From assembly GCF_004341515.1 (NCBI RefSeq), contig NZ_SLZF01000001.1, positions 248,001 to 312,000 on the forward strand: DNA of 64,000 nucleotides, read 5' to 3'. How positions within the stretch are numbered: position 1 is the stretch's first letter; every line of letters begins with the position of its first letter. Shown piece after piece: positions 35,173 through 43,465 of this stretch. The notes beneath the pieces were generated by a model, which had not been told where the DNA came from, ran no database searches, and saw only the letters and a list, made by a program, of their open reading frames with translations. The position numbers and the translations under genes were made by a program. The DNA comes from Allobosea sp. BK604. Its GTDB lineage: Bacteria > Pseudomonadota > Alphaproteobacteria > Rhizobiales > Beijerinckiaceae.

Positions 35173-37038
35173 TCAGGCCGGGACTTTTTCCTCGTCGGCC
35201 ACGGCCAGGAAGCCGCCCGACTGATGCGACCACAGCCGCGCATAGAGCCCGCCGCGTGCGACGAGCTCGGCATGCGTTCCGGTATCGACGATCCTGCCCT
35301 TGTCGAGCACGATCAGCCGGTCGAGCGCTGCGATGGTCGAGAGGCGATGCGCGATCGCGATCACGGTCTTGCCCTGCATCAGCTGCGTGAGCTGCTCCTG
35401 GATCGTCGCCTCGACCTCCGAATCGAGCGCCGAGGTCGCCTCGTCCAGGATCAGGATCGGCGCGTCCTTGAGCAGCACGCGCGCGATCGCGATGCGCTGG
35501 CGCTGGCCGCCGGACAGCTTGACGCCGCGCTCGCCGACGCGCGAGTCGAAGCCCCTGCGCCCGTCCTGGTCGCTCAGCAGCGCCACGAAATCGTCGGCCG
35601 AGGCGCGCCTGGCCGCCTCGACGATTTCGTCCTGCGTCGCGCCGATCCGGCCATAGGCGATATTGTCGCCGATCGAGCGGTGCAGCAGCGAATTGTCCTG
35701 CGTCACCATGCCGATCTGAGCCCGCAGCGAATCCTGGGTGACGCCGGCAATGTCCTGCCCGTCGATCAGGATGCGCCCGCCATCGAGCGGGTAGAGCCGC
35801 AGCAGGAGGTTGACCAGCGTCGACTTGCCGGCGCCGGACGGCCCGACCAGCCCGACCTTCTCGCCGGGCTGGATGACGAGGTCGAGATCCTCGAACAGCC
35901 CGGCCTTGCGGCCATAGTTGAAGCGGACATTCTCGAAGCTGATCGCACCCTTGCCGACATGAAGCGGCACGGCTTGCGGCGCGTCGGTCAGGTCATGCGG
36001 CTTGGCGATCGTCTCCATGCTCTCCTGCACCGAGCCGATATTCTCGAAGACCCCGCGCACGAGATGGATCAGCCAGGTCGACATCTGCACCAGCCGCAGC
36101 GACAGGCCGACCGCAGCTGCGACCGCGCCCGGCGTCATCTCGCCATGGCTCCACAGCCAGAGACAGAGCCAGGCCGTGACCACGACGAGAAGGCTGTTCA
36201 TCGCCTGCAGGATGACGCTGACCCCGGTGATCAGCCGCGACAGGTTGAGGAAAGAGTCGTTCCAGCGCGTCAGCGAATCGCGCACCGCCGAGCGCTCGGC
36301 GTCGGAGCGGGCGAAGAGCTTCACCGTCAGGATGTTCGTGTAGGAATCGACGATGCGGCCCGTCGTGGTCGACCGCCCCAGCGAATTCGCCTCCGAACGC
36401 GTCTTGGCGCGCGGCACGAAATAGATCAGCAGCGCGACGTAAGCTCCGAGCCACGCGACGACCGGCATGGCGAGCCAGATCGAGGTCGAGCCGAAGAAGC
36501 CGATCGCGACCGAGGCGAAGACCAGCGCGTACCAGAGGTCGTCGATCACCTCGATCGTCGCGCCGCGGATCGACTGGCCGGCCTGGATGACGCGGGCCGA
36601 AAGCCGCCCGGCGAAATCGTTCTGGAAATAGGAGAGCGCGTGGCCGAGCGTGTAGACATGGTTGCGCCAGCGGATCTGGTTGGTGATCTGCGGCACCACG
36701 ACCTGGTCGACGATGGCGTGATTGGCGAAATAGATCAGCGGCCTGACCACGACGAGCAGGAAAGCCGCGCCCATCAGGACGAGGCCATGGTCACGCCAGA
36801 TCGTCGCCGGCGACTGCGTCGTCAGCAGATCGACGAACCAGCCGACCATCAGGTACATCGCCGCCTCGATGCCGCTGAAGCCGAGGCCGGTGAGCATGAT
36901 CAGGGCGAGCCAGCCCTTCACGCCCTTGATGTGGTGCCACATGAAGGGCCAGACGCCATGGGGCGGCGTCTCGCTCTCGTTAAAGGGCGCGAAGACGTCG
37001 ACGCGGCTCTCAAGAAAACGGAACAAGGCGGCGAACAT
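35173..37038 (-). CDS. ABC exporter half-transporter (fused membrane and ATPase domains)
   Basis: A 621-residue protein: an N-terminal six-helix exporter domain (about 35-330) and an ATPase domain (about 370-605). ATPase motifs are Walker A GLVGPSGAGKSTL, Q-loop MVTQDNSLLHRS, signature VKLSGGQRQRIAIARVLL, Walker B ILILDEATSALD and the H-loop AIAHRLSTI. It should work as a homodimer. The start at 37038 is preceded by AAGGAGGG at 8-9 bases. The substrate is unknown; it is closest to lipid/multidrug MsbA-like or Atm1-like exporters by architecture only. It is divergent from trmL. Confidence 0.94.
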   Translation of the reverse strand: MFAALFRFLESRVDVFAPFNESETPPHGVWPFMWHHIKGVKGWLALIMLTGLGFSGIEAAMYLMVGWFVDLLTTQSPATIWRDHGLVLMGAAFLLVVVRPLIYFANHAIVDQVVVPQITNQIRWRNHVYTLGHALSYFQNDFAGRLSARVIQAGQSIRGATIEVIDDLWYALVFASVAIGFFGSTSIWLAMPVVAWLGAYVALLIYFVPRAKTRSEANSLGRSTTTGRIVDSYTNILTVKLFARSDAERSAVRDSLTRWNDSFLNLSRLITGVSVILQAMNSLLVVVTAWLCLWLWSHGEMTPGAVAAAVGLSLRLVQMSTWLIHLVRGVFENIGSVQESMETIAKPHDLTDAPQAVPLHVGKGAISFENVRFNYGRKAGLFEDLDLVIQPGEKVGLVGPSGAGKSTLVNLLLRLYPLDGGRILIDGQDIAGVTQDSLRAQIGMVTQDNSLLHRSIGDNIAYGRIGATQDEIVEAARRASADDFVALLSDQDGRRGFDSRVGERGVKLSGGQRQRIAIARVLLKDAPILILDEATSALDSEVEATIQEQLTQLMQGKTVIAIAHRLSTIAALDRLIVLDKGRIVDTGTHAELVARGGLYARLWSHQSGGFLAVADEEKVPA

Positions 37039-37156
37039 GACGTACCGCCCTCCTTGGACCGGCATGGCGTCGAAATCTTGGCGTCATATGGTGCCTTCGG
37101 CCCATCGCGGCCAGAGCCTTGACGCATGTGCCGGCGTCACCGCATGACAGCAGCGC

Positions 37157-37642
37157 ATGCTGCGCCTCGCCCTCTACCAGCCGGACATCCCGCAGAACGC
37201 CGGCACGATGATCCGCATGGCCGCCTGTCTCGGCGTCGCCATCGACATCGTCGAGCCCGCCGCCTTCGACGTTTCCGATCGGAATTTCCGGCGCTCCGGC
37301 ATGGATTATATCGAGCGCGCCGCGATCGCGCGCCATGATTCGTTCACGGCCTTCGACATCTGGCGGCGCGGCGCCGGCCACCGGCTGATCCTGGCCGAGA
37401 CCGACGGCCTAACGCCGCATACCGCCTTCGCCTTCCGGCCGGGAGACATCGTCATGGTCGGACGCGAATCGGCCGGCGTCCTTCCGGAGGTCTACGCGGC
37501 GGCCGATGCCAGCGTGCATGTGCCAATGCGCGCCGGTTTGCGCTCGCTCAATGTCGCCATCGCAGCAGCGATGATCATGGGAGAAGCCTTGCGGCAGTTG
37601 GATGGTTATTCGAAAGAGCCGCAGGGAACCCCTCTCCCGTAA
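37157..37642 (+). CDS. trmL: tRNA (cytidine(34)-2'-O)-methyltransferase
   Basis: A SPOUT-class methyltransferase modifying the wobble base of some tRNA-Leu. The 161-residue protein has the N-terminal LALYQPDIPQNAGTMIRMAA, the trefoil knot region GDIVMVGRESAGVLPEVY and VPMRAGLRSLNVAIAAAM. The length fits. It is 40 bases upstream of hemF and divergent from the ABC exporter. A Pro-rich palindrome near its 3' end (CCTCTCCCGTAAGGAGAAGG) marks a repeat fragment that encodes part of its last few codons. Confidence 0.95.
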   Translation: MLRLALYQPDIPQNAGTMIRMAACLGVAIDIVEPAAFDVSDRNFRRSGMDYIERAAIARHDSFTAFDIWRRGAGHRLILAETDGLTPHTAFAFRPGDIVMVGRESAGVLPEVYAAADASVHVPMRAGLRSLNVAIAAAMIMGEALRQLDGYSKEPQGTPLP

Positions 37643-37682
37643 GGAGAAGGTTCCCCGCGCCTTTTGAAGGCGGACAGCGCGG

Positions 37683-38615
37683 ATGAGAACGATGCAGGAT
37701 CAGCAGATACCCATTTCCCCTTCCAGTTTGGCCTTGGCCGAGGCCATGAAGCCCCGCGCCACCGCCTGGTTCGAGAGCCTGCGCGACCGGATTTGCTCGG
37801 CCTTCGAGGCGCTGGAGGACGAGGCCACGGGCCCCTTCCCGCCCGAGACTCAGGTCCCCGGCCGCTTTGTCCGCACGCCCTGGCAGCGGACCAACCATGA
37901 TGGCCAGCCCGGCGGCGGCGGCGTGATGTCGATGATGACGGGCCGCGTCTTCGAGAAGGTCGGCGTCCACTGCTCGACCGTGTTCGGCACCTTCCAGCCC
38001 GAATTCGCCGGCCAGATCCCCGGCGCGGCCGAAGACCCGCGCTTCCACGCGACCGGTATCTCGCTGATCGCCCATCCCTGGAACCCGCACGTGCCGACCG
38101 TGCACATGAACACGCGCTTCGTCGTCACGACGAAGCCCTGGTTCGGCGGCGGCGCCGATCTGACGCCTGTGCTGGTGCGCCGGCGCACGCAGGATGACCC
38201 CGATTCGCGCGCCTTCCATGAGGCGATGCGTGCGCCCTGCGAGGCTCATCCCGAGGTCGCCGATTACGAACGCTTCAGGAGCTGGTGCGACGAGTATTTC
38301 TTCCTGAAGCACCGCAATGAGCCGCGCGGCATCGGCGGCATCTTCTACGACTATGTCTGGACCGGCGATCCGGAGGCCGATCTCGCCTTCACCAGGGCGG
38401 TCGGCGAGGCCTTCCTCGCCATCTACCCGCAGATCATGCGCGCCAACCTGGCGACGCCCTGGACCGCGGAAGACCGCCACGAGCAGCAGGTCCGGCGCGG
38501 CCGCTATGTCGAATTCAACCTGCTTTACGATCGCGGCACGATCTTCGGCCTCAAGACCGGCGGCAATGTCGATTCGATCCTGTCCTCGATGCCGCCGACG
38601 GTCAGGTGGCCCTGA
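37683..38615 (+). CDS. hemF: Oxygen-dependent coproporphyrinogen III oxidase
   Basis: Oxidatively decarboxylates coproporphyrinogen III to protoporphyrinogen IX using oxygen. The 310-residue protein has [69 protein letters not shown], and [20 protein letters not shown]. The exact start (ATG 37683 or ATG 37692) is unclear. Its 3' end overlaps the cca gene on the other strand by 14 bases, with both TGA stops in the overlap. Confidence 0.97.
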   Translation: MRTMQDQQIPISPSSLALAEAMKPRATAWFESLRDRICSAFEALEDEATGPFPPETQVPGRFVRTPWQRTNHDGQPGGGGVMSMMTGRVFEKVGVHCSTVFGTFQPEFAGQIPGAAEDPRFHATGISLIAHPWNPHVPTVHMNTRFVVTTKPWFGGGADLTPVLVRRRTQDDPDSRAFHEAMRAPCEAHPEVADYERFRSWCDEYFFLKHRNEPRGIGGIFYDYVWTGDPEADLAFTRAVGEAFLAIYPQIMRANLATPWTAEDRHEQQVRRGRYVEFNLLYDRGTIFGLKTGGNVDSILSSMPPTVRWP

Positions 38616-39837
38616 GCCCGGTGATGGCAGCTTCGACGAAGCCGATCTGCTCCATCTCCCCTGCCGGGCAGCCTGCCTCGATCCAGGCATGACGCGCCCG
38701 GTCGAGCACGAGCCCGATATCCGGCCCCGCCGGCACGCCGCGCTTCATCACGTCGCGTCCGCCCGGCAGGAAAGGCGGAGTCCGGCCAAGTGCGGCGATC
38801 GCATCCTGCACCGCCGCGCCGTCCGTCCCCGTCGCGAGCAGAACGAGCCCGCCGGCGACCGCATCCGAGCCGACGCGGTGAGCGAGATGCCGCAGTTCGG
38901 CGATGCTCATCGGCTCGGCATGACCCGATAGCCCCTCGAGCGCGAGCGCAACCCGCTCGATCCGATCGAACTCCTCGTTCGAGAGCTTGAGCTTTTCGCG
39001 CAATCGCAACGCGTCCTCGCGAACCGTAACCGCCAGCGCCGCCAGCCGAAACGCCGGATAGACCGCCTGCCCGCCCAGCTCTGCAGCGATCGCGGCAAAA
39101 CGCGAGGGATAGGGCACGCCGCCCAGCACCGGCATGAGCAGCCCGCCCCCCGCCATCGCGTCGAGCGCTTCGACAGCACGCGGAGCGACCAGCAGCTTCA
39201 GCAATTCCGCCCGGATCCGCTCGCGCGACAGGCCGGCAAGCCCCGCCCGACCTGCAATGCAGGCTGCGAGCCCGACCGCATCCGGCTCGCCTTCGCCATA
39301 GCGGGCATGAAACCGGAAGAAACGCAGGATGCGCAGATAATCCTCGCGGATGCGGGCGCCGGCATCGCCGATGAAGCGGATGCGTCGCGCCGCCAGATCG
39401 GCCAGCCCATCGCAGTAATCATGAAGCGCGCCGTCCCGATCGAGCCCGAGCGCGTTCATCGTGAAGTCGCGCCTGAGCGCGTCCTCGCCGAAATCGCGTC
39501 CGAAGGCGACCGTGGCGCGGCGGCCATCGGTCTCGACATCGCGCCTGAGCGTCGTGACCTCGAAGGCCTCTCCATTGGCGACGAGCGTGATCGTACCGTG
39601 CTCGATTCCCGTCGGGACCGCCTTGAAGCCCGCGGCCTTGCCGCGCCTGATCGTCTCGCTCGGTACCGCTGTGGTCGCGAGGTCGACATCATTGACGGCT
39701 TCGCCGAGCAGCAGGTTGCGCACTGCTCCGCCGACGAGCCGCGTCTCCTCGCCCTTGCCGTTCAGTGCGGCAAGAACCGCCACGACTCCCGGCCGATCGA
39801 GGAACGCGGCGATGCGCGCCCGCTCGCCTTCGGTCAT
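38602..39837 (-). CDS. cca: CCA tRNA nucleotidyltransferase (class II)
   Basis: Adds or repairs the CCA tail of tRNA. The 411-residue protein has the nucleotidyltransferase motif [20 protein letters not shown] with catalytic DVDLATT, the [12 protein letters not shown] motif, [20 protein letters not shown], and a helical C-terminal body. The length suits bacterial class II enzymes. It overlaps DUF6111 by four bases at its 5' end, so it is part of the DUF1285-nudix-DUF6111-cca operon. It is the only tRNA-processing enzyme in that operon. Confidence 0.96.
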   Translation of the reverse strand: MTEGERARIAAFLDRPGVVAVLAALNGKGEETRLVGGAVRNLLLGEAVNDVDLATTAVPSETIRRGKAAGFKAVPTGIEHGTITLVANGEAFEVTTLRRDVETDGRRATVAFGRDFGEDALRRDFTMNALGLDRDGALHDYCDGLADLAARRIRFIGDAGARIREDYLRILRFFRFHARYGEGEPDAVGLAACIAGRAGLAGLSRERIRAELLKLLVAPRAVEALDAMAGGGLLMPVLGGVPYPSRFAAIAAELGGQAVYPAFRLAALAVTVREDALRLREKLKLSNEEFDRIERVALALEGLSGHAEPMSIAELRHLAHRVGSDAVAGGLVLLATGTDGAAVQDAIAALGRTPPFLPGGRDVMKRGVPAGPDIGLVLDRARHAWIEAGCPAGEMEQIGFVEAAITGLRAT

Positions 39838-40091
39838 TTGAAATGGCCGGGCACGAGCCGGCCGTTCTCCATATGCGGCGGGTCGTAGGCGCCCTGATTG
39901 CGCGGCGCGATCCAGCCGGTATAGGTGAAGACGGCGATGCAGAGCACCAGCCCGACGACGGTCAGCCAGAACAGGTGCCCGTCCCAATGCTCGACATCGA
40001 GCGGGTTGCGCCGGTTCACGATGAGATAGCCCGCGAAAAGACAGAAGGGCAGGACGAAGAGCAGCACCTCTTCGATGATCGAACGCAGCAT
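39834..40091 (-). CDS. DUF6111 family small membrane protein
   Basis: An 85-residue protein with two membrane helices: IIEEVLLFVLPFCLFAGYLI near the N-terminus and LFWLTVVGLVLCIAVFTYTG in the middle. The C-terminal GAYDPPHMENGRLVPGHF is the conserved tail of the DUF6111 family, of unknown role and restricted to alphaproteobacteria. It lies between the nudix gene and cca, overlapping cca by four bases; co-transcription with both is very likely. Confidence 0.88.
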   Translation of the reverse strand: MLRSIIEEVLLFVLPFCLFAGYLIVNRRNPLDVEHWDGHLFWLTVVGLVLCIAVFTYTGWIAPRNQGAYDPPHMENGRLVPGHFK

Positions 40092-40109
40092 CGGCGCTTT
40101 TCCCAGCTC

Positions 40110-40754
40110 TTATCCTGCCAGCCGCTCGTAGAGATTGCGGATCATGCCGGCGGTTGCGCCCCAGATATAGCGATCGCCGAAGGGCATCGCATAGTAGGTG
40201 CGGTAGCGACCTTTCCACTCGCGCCCTTCGCGATGGTGATTGGCCGGATCCATCAGGAAGGCGAGCGGCGTCTCGAAGGCGTCATCGACCTCATGCGGAT
40301 TGAGCGTCAGATCGAAGGGCGGCGCGATCAGCCCGACCACGGGCACGATCCGGTAGCCCGTGCCCGTCAGATAGGCATCGAGGAAGCCGACGGTCTGCAC
40401 ATGCTCGCGTGCCAGGCCGATCTCCTCCTCGGTCTCGCGCAGCGCAGTCACGACGGGCGAGCCGTCGACCGCATCGACCCGTCCGCCCGGAAAGGCGACC
40501 TGGGCCGAATGGCTGCGCAACCCCGACGCGCGCGTCGTCAGCAGCATGGTCGGCCCGTCCTCACGAAGCACGATCGGAATCAGGACGGCAGCAGGCACCG
40601 CCGCCTTCTCGTCAGGCGGGGCGATCGGCTCGGGCTGGAGATCATGGTCGCCGCGCGGGCGGCTGATCAGGTCGCCATAGTCGGGCGGCTCCGGCCGCAG
40701 CCGCTCGCGCGCAAGCTCGGCGATCATCTCCGCCGTCAATTTGAGAGGCTGCAT
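40110..40754 (-). CDS. CoA pyrophosphatase-type Nudix hydrolase
   Basis: A 214-residue Nudix protein of the NudL/YeaB type. The signature precursor RASGLRSHSAQVAFPGGRVD is the UPF0035 block, and the Nudix box core is LRETEEEIGL. The remaining parts (GFLDAYLTGTGYRIVPVVGL, FEMPLAFL-like FETPLAFLMD) match the family. It likely cleaves CoA to 3',5'-ADP and phosphopantetheine. ATG 40754 shares its first base with the TGA of DUF1285, so translation is coupled. Confidence 0.9.
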   Translation of the reverse strand: MQPLKLTAEMIAELARERLRPEPPDYGDLISRPRGDHDLQPEPIAPPDEKAAVPAAVLIPIVLREDGPTMLLTTRASGLRSHSAQVAFPGGRVDAVDGSPVVTALRETEEEIGLAREHVQTVGFLDAYLTGTGYRIVPVVGLIAPPFDLTLNPHEVDDAFETPLAFLMDPANHHREGREWKGRYRTYYAMPFGDRYIWGATAGMIRNLYERLAG

Positions 40755-41365
40755 CAAAACCCTTCGATCTCGCTCGCCGGAACGGCCGGATAGAACACGC
40801 CCGCCGCGGCCACGCCGAACATCTCCCGCCCCTCGACCGCGCGAACCTCGCCGAGCGCCAGGAGGTCATAGGTCAGTGCCCGGGTCACCCTGGCCCAGAG
40901 GTCGCGCCGGATATGGATATAGGGCTTCAGCCCGTCCTTCGCTGCACGCTCGAACCGAATCGGATGTTCCTCGCCGACGCTGACGACATCGTCGACCTGG
41001 GTCCGGAAGGCGAGCGAACGCGCGTCGCCCTCGCCCTCCACCGCCATCTCGACTGCCTGGAACGGCGCATCTTCGACGGTGATGCCGACTTTTTCGACCG
41101 GGGTCACGAGAAAGTAATCGCCCTCGTCGCGGCGCAGCACGGAGGAGAACAGCTTGACTAGGGCCGGCCGGCCGATCGGCGTTCCCAGGTAGAACCAGGT
41201 GCCGTCGGCAGCGATGCGCATGTCGAGATTCCCGCAAAAAGGCGGGTTCCAGCGCTCGACAGGCGGCAATCCGCGCGTCTTCCCCTCACGCAGCGCGCTG
41301 AGCAGCCTGTCCATCGCCTGCGCCGGTTGATCCATCGAAACGCCCGTTCCCGCCGTCTGCGGCAT
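40754..41365 (-). CDS. DUF1285 domain protein
   Basis: A 203-residue cytosolic protein with the DUF1285 pattern: PPVERWNPPFCGNLDMRIAA, DGTWFYLGTPIGRPALVKLF, SSVLRRDEGDYFLVTPVEKV and EHPIRFERAAKDGLKPYIHI. Function is unknown. ATG 41365 is chosen; the ATG at 41401 and one at 41332 are alternatives. It is first in an operon with the nudix, DUF6111 and cca genes and is divergent from the moxR operon, 148 bases away. Confidence 0.88.
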   Translation of the reverse strand: MPQTAGTGVSMDQPAQAMDRLLSALREGKTRGLPPVERWNPPFCGNLDMRIAADGTWFYLGTPIGRPALVKLFSSVLRRDEGDYFLVTPVEKVGITVEDAPFQAVEMAVEGEGDARSLAFRTQVDDVVSVGEEHPIRFERAAKDGLKPYIHIRRDLWARVTRALTYDLLALGEVRAVEGREMFGVAAAGVFYPAVPASEIEGF

Positions 41366-41513
41366 ATTGGTTGCATCACCCTTCTGCCTTGAACTCCACA
41401 TAATCGTGAAGCCGAGTTCTGTGCACGGAAGCCTACAGTACTTGAGCCGGCCGGGCCGCCCGTCCACACTCAAGGCAACGTAGTCCGCCCCGATGAGGGT
41501 GAAGGAGATCGAC

Positions 41514-42530
41514 ATGGTGGCGCAAGCCCGCAGCGAGAACCCGCCGATCAATCTGGATACCGGTATTGTCGAGGCGGCTGAGGCTGCGCTGGGAGCCATC
41601 GGCGCGGCCCGCACCGAGATCGGTCAGGTCATCTTCGGCCAGCAGAAAGTGGTCGATCTCTCGCTGATCACGCTGCTTGCCGGCGGCCATGGCCTGCTCG
41701 TCGGCGTGCCCGGCCTCGCCAAGACCAGGCTTGTCGAGGCGATGGGTACCGTGCTCGGCCTCTCCGCCCGCCGTGTCCAGTTCACGCCCGACCTGATGCC
41801 CTCCGACATTCTCGGCTCCGAGGTTCTCGACGAGAGCCCCGACGGCAAGCGCCATTTCCGCTTCATCAAGGGCCCGGTCTTCGCCCAGCTCCTGATGGCC
41901 GACGAGATCAACCGCGCCAGCCCCCGCACCCAGTCGGCCCTGCTGCAGGCGATGCAGGAGCACCATGTCACCGTCGCCGGCGAGCGCTACGACCTGCCGG
42001 CGCCCTTCCATGTGCTGGCGACCCAGAACCCGATCGAGCAGGAAGGCACCTACCCGCTGCCGGAAGCCCAGCTCGACCGCTTCCTGCTCGAGATCGATGT
42101 CGGCTATCCCGATCGCGAGGCCGAACGCCGCATCCTGCTCGAGACCACCGGCGCCACCGAGCATGTCCCGGTCCAGACCATGACCGCCGAGACCCTGATG
42201 TCGACGCAGCGGCTGGTGCGCCGCCTGCCTGTCGGCGAGAATGTCGTCGACGCGATCCTCGATCTCGTTCGCTCCGCCCGCCCGGGCGACGGCGACCCGG
42301 CGATCACCGGCAAGCTCGCCTGGGGCCCCGGCCCGCGCGCCAGCCAGGCTCTGACGCTCGCCGCGCGCGCCCGCGCGCTGGTCGAAGGCAGGCTGGCGCC
42401 GTCCGTGGACGATGTCGCGGCGCTGGCGGCGCCGGTGCTGAAGCACCGTATCGCGCTCACCTTCGCCGCCCGCGCCGATGGCGAGACGGTCGAGGGCGTC
42501 ATCGCCAAACTTGTCGAACGGTTGGGATAG
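41514..42530 (+). CDS. MoxR family AAA+ ATPase
   Basis: A 338-residue AAA+ chaperone-like ATPase. The Walker A is [15 protein letters not shown], Walker [21 protein letters not shown], followed by sensor-1 [20 protein letters not shown]. The C-terminal lid carries [20 protein letters not shown]. MoxR proteins act with VWA proteins in assembling complexes. ATG 41514 is preceded by AAGGAG at seven bases; the ATG at 41493 lacks a ribosome site. It heads the operon moxR-DUF58-DUF4159-VWA with short gaps of 10-18 bases. Confidence 0.95.
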   Translation: MVAQARSENPPINLDTGIVEAAEAALGAIGAARTEIGQVIFGQQKVVDLSLITLLAGGHGLLVGVPGLAKTRLVEAMGTVLGLSARRVQFTPDLMPSDILGSEVLDESPDGKRHFRFIKGPVFAQLLMADEINRASPRTQSALLQAMQEHHVTVAGERYDLPAPFHVLATQNPIEQEGTYPLPEAQLDRFLLEIDVGYPDREAERRILLETTGATEHVPVQTMTAETLMSTQRLVRRLPVGENVVDAILDLVRSARPGDGDPAITGKLAWGPGPRASQALTLAARARALVEGRLAPSVDDVAALAAPVLKHRIALTFAARADGETVEGVIAKLVERLG

Positions 42531-42540
42531 GACCGGTTTG

Positions 42541-43452
42541 ATGTTGCGCACGCGGGTCCTGAACCCGTCCGAACGCCAGCCGGCAAGGCCGGTCATCTCG
42601 GCCTCGCTGGATCTTGCCGCGCGCCTGCCGCGGCTGATCCTGGAGGCGCGGCGCGTCTCGGCCAGCGTGCACGGCATCCACGGCCGCAGGCGGGCAGGTC
42701 CCGGCGAGACCTTCTGGCAATACCGGCCGCTCGTCACTGGCGAGGCCGCCTCGCGCATCGACTGGCGCCGCTCCGCCCGCGACGGCCATCTCTTCGTGCG
42801 CGAGCGCGAATGGGAGGCCTCGCATGCGATCTGGCTCTGGATCGACCGCTCGGCCTCGATGGGCTTTTCCTCCTCGCTGGCGCAGGCCAGCAAGGTCGAC
42901 CGCGCCTTGGTCGCGGGCTTCGCGCTGGCCGAGACGCTGGTCGAGGGCGGCGAGCGGGTCGGCCATCTCGGCCTGACGCGCGCGCTCGCCTCGCGCCGCA
43001 TCGTCGAGCTGCTGGCCCAGGCGATCGTCATCGACAAGAAGGGCGATCTCGATCTGCCGCCGGACGAGCCGCTGCCGCGCCTCGCCGACGCCATTATCAT
43101 CACCGACGGGGTCTCGCCGGCGAGCTCGCTCGCCAAGCGCATCGCGACCCTGGCGTCGAGCGGCGCACGCGGCCATATCCTGCTGATCGCCGACCCGATC
43201 GAGGAGACCTTCCCGTTCAGCGGCCAGGCCGAGCTCTTCGATCTCGAGGACGGGCTGTCATTGCGCGTGGGCGATGCCGGCGCCTGGGGCGAGGAATATC
43301 GCCAACGGCTGGAGGCTCATCGCGACGCGATCAAGGAAGCCTGCCGCCGCGCTGGCTGGACGCTGACGCTGCACCGCACCGACCGGCCCGCCAGCGAAGC
43401 CGTGCTTAGGGTGGCGAGCCTGATCGCCGCCGCGCGCGGCATCGGCCGCTAG
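42541..43452 (+). CDS. DUF58 domain protein with VWA-like MIDAS motif
   Basis: A 303-residue protein. The DUF58 core is seen in [40 protein letters not shown], and the metal-site D-x-S-x-S in [12 protein letters not shown]. It probably binds a divalent metal and interacts with the partner MoxR ATPase, as DUF58/VWA proteins do. It begins ten bases after moxR. The predicted location is cytosolic: no membrane helix stands out. Confidence 0.9.
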   Translation: MLRTRVLNPSERQPARPVISASLDLAARLPRLILEARRVSASVHGIHGRRRAGPGETFWQYRPLVTGEAASRIDWRRSARDGHLFVREREWEASHAIWLWIDRSASMGFSSSLAQASKVDRALVAGFALAETLVEGGERVGHLGLTRALASRRIVELLAQAIVIDKKGDLDLPPDEPLPRLADAIIITDGVSPASSLAKRIATLASSGARGHILLIADPIEETFPFSGQAELFDLEDGLSLRVGDAGAWGEEYRQRLEAHRDAIKEACRRAGWTLTLHRTDRPASEAVLRVASLIAAARGIGR

Positions 43453-43465
43453 GAGAATCGCGATC

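Noticed and set aside
35101..37122. A 673-codon plus-strand frame
   Set aside because: Antisense to the ABC exporter, whose Walker and signature motifs are intact.
38602..40218. Extended cca start at 40218
   Set aside because: The extra region overlaps DUF6111 and the nudix gene and lacks family similarity; ATG 39837 gives the normal 411-residue enzyme.
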